A stretch of DNA of 8,977 nucleotides from contig CAMBPP010000052.1 of the NCBI GenBank assembly GCA_945869715.1, positions 1 to 8,977 of the forward strand. Reading direction: 5' to 3'. The notes below the pieces were generated by a model. It did not search any database and was not told the DNA's origin. It was given only the letters and a program-made list of their open reading frames with translations. Shown here one piece after another: positions 1 to 6,919 of this stretch (within the stretch, counting starts at the first letter, position 1; each line of letters begins with the position of its first letter). The stretch is from Bifidobacterium breve. GTDB taxonomy: Bacteria > Actinomycetota > Acidimicrobiia > Acidimicrobiales > Ilumatobacteraceae. Made by a program: the position numbers and the translations under genes.

Positions 1-1
1 C

Positions 2-280
2 GAAGGCCCATTGAAGCAAATTGCTGAAAATGCTGGCATGGAAGGTGGCGTTGTTGTAGAAAAAGTCAAGTCGCTGAAGGGCAACGAAGGCTTGAACGCA
101 GCAACCGGCGTATACGAAGACCTCGTCAAACTCGGTGTTATTGACGCAGCAAAAGTAACGCGCTCTGCATTGCAGAACGCAGCCTCAATTGCTGCTCTCT
201 TCCTCACCACAGAGTGCGTCATTGCCGATAAGCCAGAAGCATCATCCGGAATGTCGGGTGGAGGCATGGAAGATTACTGA
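2..280 (+). CDS. groEL: Chaperonin GroEL (Hsp60), C-terminal end only
   Basis: This is the last 92 residues of a 60-kDa chaperonin; the gene continues beyond the left edge, so no start is present. The frame is open from base 2 and ends at TGA 278-280. GroEL forms double-ring cages in the cytoplasm that fold proteins with ATP. The visible part covers the end of the equatorial domain. It includes the stretch starting EGPLKQIAENAGMEGGVVV, the YEDLVKLGVIDAAKVTRSAL segment, and the family-typical ASIAALFLTTECVIADKPE near the end. The tail SSGMSGGGMEDY is a short Gly/Met tail like those that project into the ring cavity. The family normally ends at this point, so this TGA is a genuine stop, which matters for reading the UGA at 8622-8624. 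Identity is certain; whether it is groEL1 or groEL2 cannot be judged from this fragment. Confidence 0.97.
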   Translation, partial: EGPLKQIAENAGMEGGVVVEKVKSLKGNEGLNAATGVYEDLVKLGVIDAAKVTRSALQNAASIAALFLTTECVIADKPEASSGMSGGGMEDY

Positions 281-302
281 GAATAAAAGTTTGTAGCGCA
301 TT

Positions 303-1175
303 GTGATTGGTCTCGTTACCGCCGCAGTCGCACGTGAACTAGATACCGATTTACCGTTACTGGGTGCCGCGCTCGAAAGAGCCGGCACCCAGTTTCATTT
401 TGTGGACTGGCACGATGCATCTGTTGATTGGTCTCAATACTCGTTGCTCGTATTGCGCAGCACCTGGGACTACCATTTACGGCGCAATGAATTTTTGCAA
501 TGGCTACAGAGAGTATCGCTACTCACCACGGTGTGTAATTCCAAGGAAATAGTGGAATGGAATAGCGACAAAAAATATCTTGGTGAATTGAGTGCGGCGG
601 GCATTGCTGTTGTTCCCACACAATTTGTTTCGAGCGCTGCAGAAATTCATATCACGCAACATGCCATGGATGTAGTTGTGAAGCCAAGTATTTCTGCAGG
701 GTCACACGACACGTTTCGGTATCGCGATGTGGCTCAAGAAATGAGTGCAGTCACTGCACACGTTGCGCGCATTACAGAAAGCGGCGCAACAGCGATGGTG
801 CAGGAATATCAGCACGCAATTGATGGGGCAGGTGAAACCGGCCTGGTGTATTTGAGTGGCGTGTTGAGCCACGCCTTTCGCAAAGGTGCAATTTTGCAGC
901 ACAGACCCGATATGTCGAATGGGCTATACGCCGCCGAGGATGTAGGGGAGCGTATTGCATCTGGGGCGGAGCAGGAAACCGCAGTGCAGGTTTTGCGGTG
1001 TGTGGAAGAAAAATTTGGAGCAATGCCGTTGTATGCGCGAGTTGACCTCATTCCGCAAAATAATGGCAAACCGCAATTAATGGAATTGGAATTGGTGGAG
1101 CCCTCTTTTTTCCTGTGGGCAAGTGCAGGCTCGGCAGATCGCGCAGCACAAGCCATCATTGCGGCAAACAGGTAA
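303..1175 (+). CDS. ATP-grasp domain protein (RSTWDY-type ligase)
   Basis: This is a 290-residue cytoplasmic protein of the ATP-grasp superfamily, which joins a carboxylate to an amine or similar nucleophile through an acyl-phosphate. It resembles the group that includes the D-cycloserine ligase DcsG and RimK/glutathione-synthetase-like proteins. Visible hallmarks are the N-terminal VDWHDASVDW and RSTWDY (R52-Y57), NSDKKYL around K90, VVKPSIS with K127, VQEYQ around E168 and RVDL with D248. The closing ELELVEPSFF (E261-F270) carries metal-binding acidic residues. The start is a GTG 22 nt after the groEL stop. No clear ribosome binding site is seen, but the residues directly after this GTG match the family N-terminus, so a later start is unlikely. 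A strong stem-loop lies within codons 20-33 (see the terminator entry). The substrate cannot be predicted, and there is no biosynthetic cluster around it that would suggest an antibiotic. Confidence 0.85.
   Translation: MIGLVTAAVARELDTDLPLLGAALERAGTQFHFVDWHDASVDWSQYSLLVLRSTWDYHLRRNEFLQWLQRVSLLTTVCNSKEIVEWNSDKKYLGELSAAGIAVVPTQFVSSAAEIHITQHAMDVVVKPSISAGSHDTFRYRDVAQEMSAVTAHVARITESGATAMVQEYQHAIDGAGETGLVYLSGVLSHAFRKGAILQHRPDMSNGLYAAEDVGERIASGAEQETAVQVLRCVEEKFGAMPLYARVDLIPQNNGKPQLMELELVEPSFFLWASAGSADRAAQAIIAANR
360..401 (+). terminator. Terminator-like stem-loop inside the ATP-grasp gene
   Basis: CTGGGTGCCG (360-369) pairs perfectly with CGGCACCCAG (383-392). After one unpaired C at 370, GCTC (371-374) pairs with GAGC (379-382) around a GAAA loop (375-378), a GNRA tetraloop. 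The sequence TTTCATTTT follows at 393-401. A 10+4 bp GC-rich stem with a U-rich tail has the form of an intrinsic terminator. It lies about 80 nt past the groEL stop, where a groEL terminator would be expected, but within codons 20-33 of the next gene. It may end most groEL transcripts or attenuate the downstream genes. The tail is interrupted by C and A, so efficiency is uncertain. Confidence 0.5.
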
Positions 1176-1184
1176 CCTGTACTC

Positions 1185-1874
1185 ATGACCTCAGTGACCC
1201 CAAGTGAGCCAATGTCACCCTCAATCGGAATGGCAGTGCTGCATTTATTTTGCAAGCCAGAAGCCCAATTCGATCGTGAAGCAACAGTGCATGCAGTGAA
1301 AGCCGCTGAAGCAAAAGGCCTCACGGTCATTACGGTTTCAATGCTTGGCCACAAGTGCGACATGGCGTTTATGGCTCTGGCTTCCGATATGCGTGAATTG
1401 CGTTCTTTTCAGTCGGCCATTCAAGCTGCGGGGTTAGCAGTAGTCGATTCATATGTGTCTCTTACTGAAGTGAGCGAGTACGCCATTGGTGTGCCACAAG
1501 AAATGCTCGATGCACGTTTGTATCCAAAAATTCCTGTGCCAGGAAAAAATGCTTTTTGCTTCTACCCCATGTCGAAGCGCCGCAATGCCGACGAGAATTG
1601 GTTTACCTTGCCTTTTGAAGAACGCCATGCGCATATGCAAGAGCATGGTGTCAGTGGGCGCAAGTTTGGTCCGCGCGTAACGCAATTAGTCACCGGGTCT
1701 ACCGGCCTCGATGCTTTTGAGTGGGGAGTCACTTTGTTTGCAGTGCATCCTGACGATCTCAAAGAAGTGGTGTACACCATGCGATTCGACAAAGCCTCAG
1801 CAATTTATGCAGAGTTTGGTGAGTTCTACACTGGTGTCCTTACGCCTGTTGAAGAACTCGTCCATACCGTCTAG
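1185..1874 (+). CDS. chdC: Coproheme decarboxylase (ChdC/HemQ)
   Basis: This 229-residue protein belongs to the chlorite-dismutase-like family. ChdC performs the last step of the coproporphyrin-dependent heme pathway of Actinobacteria and Firmicutes, turning coproheme III into heme b by two peroxide-dependent decarboxylations in the cytoplasm. The motif FYPMSKRR holds the catalytic tyrosine (Y127). HMQEHG holds the proximal heme-ligand histidine (H154), 27 residues later as in Listeria HemQ (Y147/H174). Q167 falls at the place of the distal Gln187 of that enzyme. The stretches ENWFTLPFEER, LVTGSTGLDAFEWGVTLFA and MRFDKASAIYAEFGEFYTG are classic for the family, and the length is normal. The start is ATG 1185, 9 nt after the preceding stop; ATG 1212 (codon 10) is a possible alternative. 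No other heme gene is in the window. Confidence 0.95.
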   Translation: MTSVTPSEPMSPSIGMAVLHLFCKPEAQFDREATVHAVKAAEAKGLTVITVSMLGHKCDMAFMALASDMRELRSFQSAIQAAGLAVVDSYVSLTEVSEYAIGVPQEMLDARLYPKIPVPGKNAFCFYPMSKRRNADENWFTLPFEERHAHMQEHGVSGRKFGPRVTQLVTGSTGLDAFEWGVTLFAVHPDDLKEVVYTMRFDKASAIYAEFGEFYTGVLTPVEELVHTV

Positions 1875-1877
1875 TGC

Positions 1878-1925
1878 AAAGACGTTGGGGAAGGTCTTCC
1901 CTGACCTCCAAAGACGATTAGTCTT
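1878..1925 (+). repeat. Twice-repeated AAAGAC...GTCTT pairing motif in intergenic gap
   Basis: The 60-nt gap between chdC and the glycosyltransferase gene holds AAAGAC at 1878-1883 and again at 1910-1915, and GTCTT at 1894-1898 and again at 1921-1925. Each AAGAC can pair with either GTCTT. The last pair forms a 5-bp hairpin with a 5-nt loop (1911-1925), followed by AAAAA and then the start codon. GGGAA (1888-1892) can also pair with TTCCC (1897-1901). Mutually exclusive folds of the leader RNA are therefore possible. There is no run of U after any stem, so this does not look like a simple terminator. A regulatory role is only a suggestion. Confidence 0.3.
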
Positions 1926-1934
1926 AAAAATTGC

Positions 1935-3395
1935 ATGTTGAAGAAGTATCAGTGGCTTAATCGCGTGTGGGCATACCTCCCAGGATTTGCCCTCATCGTG
2001 CTCATGCGGCTGCGCTTTATCTTCTCACCCATCACTTCCGATGAAGGTGGCGCCCTCGCCATGGCGCGGGCATGGAGCAGGGGGGCAGTCCTCTACGAAG
2101 ATATCTGGGCCGACCGTCCACAAGGGCTTTTCGTGCTCTACCGCGGTTTGGTCACCATTGGTTTGGGCACTCCTGAAGGTGTGCGCCTTTTGGCAATTGC
2201 AGCATGTCTTTTAGGTGCGGCAGCTTGCGGAAGTATTGCGAGCACTTTGGTGGGCGACAAAGCGCGCATGGGAACTGTGCTTATTGTTGGTGTGTTGCTC
2301 AGCGTTCCACAATTTGAAGGTTTCATTGCAAACGCAGAATTATTGAGTTGCAGCGTGGGAGCAGTATCACTAGCACTTGCTATGAAGGCCGTCTGGGGAA
2401 GAACTGCTCCGCGTTTTTGGTTGCTTTATGCCTCGGGCGTGATGGGTGGTTGCGCTGTTGGTATTAAGCAGAGTGGCTTTGATGCCTTTTTGACAGCGGT
2501 AGTAGCAGTTGGTGCAATGTCGCTCATGTCGCGTTGGAGGAAAATACATGGCTGGCTTTCTTTACCAACGATGTTTTTAGGCGTTGCAACATCAATTGGC
2601 GCAATGATGATTCACGGCGCACTCACCGGTTGGTATCGCTGGTGGTACGCCATTGTGATGTATCGCTTTGAACTGCGTAGCGCGTTGGTCAATGCTGACT
2701 TTGGGCGATTCCAGCACACCTTGGCAATTGCCCTGCCGTTGTTGTTGCCTATTTTATTTGGGGTTATTTTGGTTGGGGTTCTTGAAGCACGTCGAGTGGC
2801 CTTTCGTACCATGGCAATCTTGGCAACGTGGTTATTTATTTCCTTTGCTGCATTTGCAATGGGTGGGCAGTTCTTTCGTCACTATTGGATTATTTTGATG
2901 CTGCCTATAGGAACATTTGCAGGGGCAATGATTTCATATGCCAACAAAAAATGGCTAAGAAATCTTTTGCTAGCAGCGCTCATTGTGAGCCCGCTTATTC
3001 ATACCGCAACGGCGGTTGCAATTCCGCGTAACCATATTGGCCGCGAACTGCACGACGACTCACGATTAGCGAAAGACGAGCGTGTTGCAGCTTGGTTCAA
3101 TGCAATGCGAAAACCAGGCGACACAATATATGCAATGTGTGCAAGTGCTGGTCTATATGGAAATCTCGACATCGACCCACCATTTCCTTATCTCTGGGGG
3201 TACGAGGCGCGTTTGATGCCGGGTGACCTTGCGCAGTTATGGAATTTTTTGGAAGATGAAGAAGCTCCGCGGTTCGTTGTTCGCTACCAAATGTCAGCCG
3301 TGTGTGATGCATCGGGAGCATCGCTGCGAGCGTTGCATCGCAACTATAAAATTGTGTGGACCGTGGCAGGTCTTCTTGTATACGAGCACCGCTAA
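1935..3395 (+). CDS. Multi-pass membrane glycosyltransferase, GT39/PMT-like
   Basis: This is a 486-residue integral membrane protein. It resembles GT-C glycosyltransferases of the dolichyl-phosphate-mannose protein mannosyltransferase type (GT39/ArnT-like), which move sugars from lipid-phosphate donors to acceptors on the outer face of the membrane. After the first hydrophobic segment (about 12-30) comes the acidic SDEGG with D36 and E37, then AMARAWSRGAVLYEDIWADRP. This matches the first extracytoplasmic loop of the class, where the catalytic acidic residue sits. About ten further hydrophobic segments follow, at roughly 83-104, 112-127, 137-153, 161-177, 183-199, 207-230, 263-283, 291-311, 317-335 and 341-363. 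A soluble C-terminal part of about 120 residues follows. The start is ATG 1935 without an obvious ribosome binding site. Its TAA overlaps the next ATG by one base. Donor and acceptor cannot be predicted. Confidence 0.75.
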   Translation: MLKKYQWLNRVWAYLPGFALIVLMRLRFIFSPITSDEGGALAMARAWSRGAVLYEDIWADRPQGLFVLYRGLVTIGLGTPEGVRLLAIAACLLGAAACGSIASTLVGDKARMGTVLIVGVLLSVPQFEGFIANAELLSCSVGAVSLALAMKAVWGRTAPRFWLLYASGVMGGCAVGIKQSGFDAFLTAVVAVGAMSLMSRWRKIHGWLSLPTMFLGVATSIGAMMIHGALTGWYRWWYAIVMYRFELRSALVNADFGRFQHTLAIALPLLLPILFGVILVGVLEARRVAFRTMAILATWLFISFAAFAMGGQFFRHYWIILMLPIGTFAGAMISYANKKWLRNLLLAALIVSPLIHTATAVAIPRNHIGRELHDDSRLAKDERVAAWFNAMRKPGDTIYAMCASAGLYGNLDIDPPFPYLWGYEARLMPGDLAQLWNFLEDEEAPRFVVRYQMSAVCDASGASLRALHRNYKIVWTVAGLLVYEHR

Positions 3396-3880
3396 TGTCA
3401 GTCACACTTGAATCAGCTACCGCAGATCTCATTGCTGCTATTGATGCAGCAACACATGAGTGGCTGGTGCGGTGCGTAATGAAAACGTATGTGCAGCAAC
3501 TCGGCACACCTCGCTTAGCGGTGGAAGAAGAGTTGATTGCTGCCGCCCAGTTAGCCGCCGAACAAGGACGGGCATACGTTGCAGGTGAATTGAGTACTGA
3601 ACTGGGTAAAGATGTTGATGAGCAGCGAGTGAACCCGTTACAGGTCTTGCGCAACGCGGTGACTTTCCCCACTCGTGTGTTGCAGGAATTCGGCGTTCCC
3701 CCGATAGTGCGTGATGAGATTGACGTACGAATGATGCCCGACGACGTATTTGGCTTATCTCCGGCCCATTGGAACGATGTTCATGAGTCATTGTTAGAGC
3801 CTGGTGTCATTTGGGGTGCCGCAAAAGCACACAAGGTGTTGCAACGGCGCCGCGAAGAAGGAAAACTAGATCCATCATGA
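3395..3880 (+). CDS. Conserved actinobacterial protein of unknown function
   Basis: This is a soluble 161-residue protein without a domain I can name. The best start is ATG 3395, which overlaps the preceding TAA as TAATG; an upstream in-frame start at 3356 would lie inside the glycosyltransferase gene. The first half is alanine-rich and probably helical (about residues 5-70). The second half contains NPLQVLRNAVTFPTRVLQE, a VPPIVRDE segment and a basic end AHKVLQRRREEGKL. I have the impression of similar proteins in other Acidimicrobiia, but I do not know a function. There is no signal peptide, membrane segment or cysteine pair. It ends at TGA 3878-3880, overlapping the glnD start as ATGA. This suggests translational coupling with GlnD and possibly a related role in nitrogen control. 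Confidence 0.75.
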   Translation: MSVTLESATADLIAAIDAATHEWLVRCVMKTYVQQLGTPRLAVEEELIAAAQLAAEQGRAYVAGELSTELGKDVDEQRVNPLQVLRNAVTFPTRVLQEFGVPPIVRDEIDVRMMPDDVFGLSPAHWNDVHESLLEPGVIWGAAKAHKVLQRRREEGKLDPS

Positions 3881-6207
3881 TGACGGCAAGTGAGTTCACG
3901 GCGAAGCGCACCGAACTCATTGCGGCTTGGGGTAAAACCGAGCCTGCCTCAGGAGTGCAGTTTTGTGCAGCACTTTCTGAACTCACCGATGAGTTATTGC
4001 GTGCTTTGTTTAACGATGCCGTGAAGAACATTGGCATTACGAAAGACATTGCGCTCATTGCTGTAGGTGGTTATGGCCGAGGAGAGTTGGCTCCATACAG
4101 CGACCTCGATCTTTTACTGCTACATAAAAATGTGAAAAAAGTTGACGATTTTGCATCTGCGCTGTGGTACCCACTATGGGATCTTGGGCTCAAAGTTGGT
4201 CACGCGGTACGCACTCCAAAAGAGACAAGACAACTTGGCGAAACAGATCTTGATACTGCAACTGCACTAGTGACAGCAAGGTTTGTCACCGGCGATGAAA
4301 GTCTTGCCAATGACTGCATTAATGATGCGCGCGAATGGTGGCGTAAGCGGGGGCGCGACTCGTTACGCGACCTTCATGCTCGCGTCCTCGAGCGGCACAC
4401 AACTGCGGGTGAAGTGGCGTTCTTGCTCGAGCCAAACCTGAAAGAGGGTCTGGGTGGCTTGCGCGATATTCATGCACTGTTGTGGGCAATTGATGCTGGT
4501 CTTGCGTTGTCAGGTGGAGATAAGCAAGAACTGAAGCGTTCAAATGAAGTATTGCTTACATCACGTGTTGCGTTGCACATTAATGCGCAACGAGTAGGCG
4601 ACGTCTTGCGTCTTGAAGATCAAGATGCAGTGGCTGCACGTATTGGGTCACGTGATGCCGATGCATTAATGGCACAAGTTTCTACTGCTGCTCGCCGTAT
4701 TGCCTGGATTGCAGATGAAGCGTGGGCTCGCATTGACCCTCCTACAAATGCCAATGAACCACCGCGCCGTATTGCCCCCGGAGTAGAAATGCGTTCGGGT
4801 GAGGTGCATTTAGAAAGTGATACGGACCCCGCAACAGACCCAACATTGGTACTTCGTGTTGCCACCGCCGCGGCGCGACTAGGTGCTCGCATCGACCGCG
4901 CATCGTTAAATCGTTTAGGTGAAGAAACTCCAGTGTGGCCAGACCCGTGGCCTGCCGGGGCAAGCGACGACCTCGTGGCACTGCTTTTAGAGGGCGAGCG
5001 AGCAATACCTGTACTTGAAGCAATAGATCAGCGTGATCTCATTACCAAGGTATTGCCCGAGTGGGCACCGGTGCGCAGTAAGCCACAACGCAATGCGTAT
5101 CACCGCTTCACCGTCGACCGGCATTTGTGGCAAACAGTCGCGAATGCAGCTGCACTTGTTGACACGGTATCGAGAGCCGACTTGTTAATGCTGGGGGCAC
5201 TCTTTCACGATATTGGTAAGGGCTATCCCGGTGACCATACAGAAGTGGGCATCGAAATGTTTGCTTACATCGGGCCGCGAATGGGTTTGTCACAAGAAGA
5301 CACAGCAATTGTTTCGAGCCTCATTCAACACCACTTGTTGCTCGCCGACACTGCTACGCGGCGAGACCTGAGTGATGACGCAACAATTACCGGAGTTGCC
5401 ACACTTATTAAATCTTCAGTAGCGCTCGACCTATTACGAGCGCTGACGGAAGCCGATTCAAAAGCTACTGGAGTCTCGGCATGGAGCGATTGGAAAGCAG
5501 GCTTGGTGTATGAACTCACCGGGCGAGTGCACCATGTGTTGGGTGGCGGAGACGTACGTGATGTTATTTGGAAACTCTTCCCCGATGCTGAAGTGCTCGA
5601 GATGATGGCGAAAGGCCGATTTGCTGTATGCACAACTGAAGATTCCATCACCGTTGTGAGCCCCGACCGCCCAGGAACATTTAGCAAGGTGGCCGGAGTA
5701 ATGGCACTCCATGGTCTAGATGTTTTGGGTGCCGAAGCGCACAGTGATGAGCGTGAAGCAGAAACTGCAATGGCTGCATCGGAATTTCGTGTGTTACCCC
5801 CCAAAGATCGTCCTGTTGAGTGGGCTCGCATTGTTGACAGTTTGGAACGTGCATTGAAAAATCAAATGGCACTCGAGGCGCGACTCGCCGAACGTGCAGA
5901 AACATACCAAGTGCGACGAGTGCGCACTGCTGTGGCACCCGCTGCGCCAACGGTGAGGTTCGATAACGCCGCGTCATCAAACAGCACGTTGCTTGAAGTT
6001 CGTGCCCCAGACCGCGTGGGTATTTTGTACAGCATTACAAAAACCATTGCCGACACTGGGCTCGATATACGACACGCACGAGTGCAAACACTGGGGAATG
6101 AAGTGGTCGACACGTTTTATGTGCGCACCACCGATGGGCAAAAAGTGACCGACCCCGTGCACCAAAGCGAAGTGGAACGTGCCATCCTCTTTGCCGTAAC
6201 GAAGTAG
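3877..6207 (+). CDS. glnD: [Protein-PII] nucleotidylyltransferase / removing enzyme GlnD
   Basis: GlnD is the cytoplasmic nitrogen sensor that adds a nucleotide to PII (GlnB/GlnK) when glutamine is low and removes it when glutamine is high. In some actinobacteria the added group is AMP rather than UMP. All domains are visible in this 776-residue form. The nucleotidyltransferase motif GGYGRGELAPYSDLDLLLL has G64-G65 and D76/D78. The central LEPNLKEGLGGLRDIHALLW is typical of the family. The HD domain has H416, H444-D445 and H454. Two ACT domains begin near SPDRPGTFSK (about 591-660) and APDRVGILYS (about 705-776). The ATG at 3877 overlaps the previous stop (ATGA), and the alternative ATG 3880 follows directly. 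An AAGGA-like site lies about 14 nt upstream. An in-frame TTG at 3811 lies inside the upstream gene and is rejected. No glnB/glnK or amtB is beside it in this window. Confidence 0.96.
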   Translation: MMTASEFTAKRTELIAAWGKTEPASGVQFCAALSELTDELLRALFNDAVKNIGITKDIALIAVGGYGRGELAPYSDLDLLLLHKNVKKVDDFASALWYPLWDLGLKVGHAVRTPKETRQLGETDLDTATALVTARFVTGDESLANDCINDAREWWRKRGRDSLRDLHARVLERHTTAGEVAFLLEPNLKEGLGGLRDIHALLWAIDAGLALSGGDKQELKRSNEVLLTSRVALHINAQRVGDVLRLEDQDAVAARIGSRDADALMAQVSTAARRIAWIADEAWARIDPPTNANEPPRRIAPGVEMRSGEVHLESDTDPATDPTLVLRVATAAARLGARIDRASLNRLGEETPVWPDPWPAGASDDLVALLLEGERAIPVLEAIDQRDLITKVLPEWAPVRSKPQRNAYHRFTVDRHLWQTVANAAALVDTVSRADLLMLGALFHDIGKGYPGDHTEVGIEMFAYIGPRMGLSQEDTAIVSSLIQHHLLLADTATRRDLSDDATITGVATLIKSSVALDLLRALTEADSKATGVSAWSDWKAGLVYELTGRVHHVLGGGDVRDVIWKLFPDAEVLEMMAKGRFAVCTTEDSITVVSPDRPGTFSKVAGVMALHGLDVLGAEAHSDEREAETAMAASEFRVLPPKDRPVEWARIVDSLERALKNQMALEARLAERAETYQVRRVRTAVAPAAPTVRFDNAASSNSTLLEVRAPDRVGILYSITKTIADTGLDIRHARVQTLGNEVVDTFYVRTTDGQKVTDPVHQSEVERAILFAVTK

Positions 6208-6216
6208 TCTCACACT

Positions 6217-6918
6217 GTGAGCGAACTTGGCCCAGAAGACTTTCAGCGTGACCTTTTACGGTGGAGCGAAACGCTTGCTGGCATTGCGCGAACTGGAATG
6301 GGATTTACGCAAAGTTTGTATGAACGTGAGAGATACGAAGAAGTACTTCACGTAGCAAGCGATATTAAAGCGGCATCTGAAGAAGCCATTGAAGTACGCC
6401 GAGAACAAGACCACTTTGTTCAAGAGTGGATGGAAAACATTGGCGAAGGAATTCCTGGTTATGTCACTCCCAAAGTTGCGGTGGGCGCCATTGTGGGCAA
6501 CGACGATGGGGAAATTCTGCTCATGAAGAGGGCCGACAGTGGCATTTGGTTGTATCCCACTGGTTGGGCCGATGTGGGCTATTCCCCGGCCGAAGTTGCA
6601 ATGAAAGAAGTGCACGAAGAGACTGGCATTGAGTGCGAAGTGCTTGAACTGCTTGGCGTGGTCGATGGAATGCGGATGGGCTTCTCGCGCTTTGGTATGT
6701 ATATGTTGTTGTTTAGATGTCGCGCAACCGGTGGTTCTTTGAATAGACACCCGTTAGAGACATCAGACGTAGGTTGGTTTGGACGCGACAACTTGCCGTC
6801 ACCAGCAGCGGGCGTGCAATGGTGGGGGCCGATGGCTTTTAACGCTATTGATGGAAAACACACGGGTGCAACATTTGATGTACCGCGACAGCCGGTCTGG
6901 CGCCAACCCGAAAATTAA
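6217..6918 (+). CDS. Nudix hydrolase with N-terminal helical domain (YjhB-like)
   Basis: This 233-residue cytoplasmic protein has a helical N-terminal region (about 5-70) like the Nudix_N domain of YjhB-type enzymes, then a Nudix fold starting at KVAVGAIV. Nudix enzymes split nucleoside diphosphates linked to another group; relatives of this type act on ADP-ribose or similar compounds. The Nudix box spans G116-I138. Its metal-binding glutamates are present (E131, E134 and E135 in KEVHEETGI). The usual first Glu is Tyr (Y122) and the usual Arg is Lys (K130). The GWADVGxSP form seems normal for this subfamily, so activity is still likely. The start is GTG 6217, 9 nt after the glnD stop, which suggests the same transcript. 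The stop at 6918 is one base from the stop of the convergent gene. The substrate is unknown. Confidence 0.87.
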   Translation: MSELGPEDFQRDLLRWSETLAGIARTGMGFTQSLYERERYEEVLHVASDIKAASEEAIEVRREQDHFVQEWMENIGEGIPGYVTPKVAVGAIVGNDDGEILLMKRADSGIWLYPTGWADVGYSPAEVAMKEVHEETGIECEVLELLGVVDGMRMGFSRFGMYMLLFRCRATGGSLNRHPLETSDVGWFGRDNLPSPAAGVQWWGPMAFNAIDGKHTGATFDVPRQPVWRQPEN

Positions 6919-6919
6919 A

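Noticed and set aside
809..1363. Minus-strand open frame of 184 codons
   Set aside because: It lies opposite the ATP-grasp and chdC genes, shows no family resemblance and has Cys/Ser/Arg-rich composition typical of an antisense shadow.
3356..3394. Upstream TTG-type start at 3356 for the unknown gene
   Set aside because: It would overlap the glycosyltransferase by 40 bases and add residues that mirror coding of another frame. ATG 3395 in a TAATG overlap is the normal arrangement.
3097..3672. Minus-strand open frame of 191 codons
   Set aside because: It spans the junction of two well-supported plus-strand genes and has no recognisable domain.
3811..3876. Upstream start at 3811 for glnD
   Set aside because: The added 22 residues (basic, Arg-rich) come from reading the upstream gene in another frame. 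ATG 3877 in an ATGA overlap is the better start.
5325..5831. Minus-strand open frame of 168 codons inside glnD
   Set aside because: It is the complement of the well-conserved HD and ACT region of glnD, with no resemblance to any family.
6562..6630. Inactive Nudix enzyme because the first Glu and the Arg of the box are replaced
   Set aside because: The three metal-binding glutamates are present, and the GWADVGxSP...KEV form appears to be normal for YjhB-like proteins.
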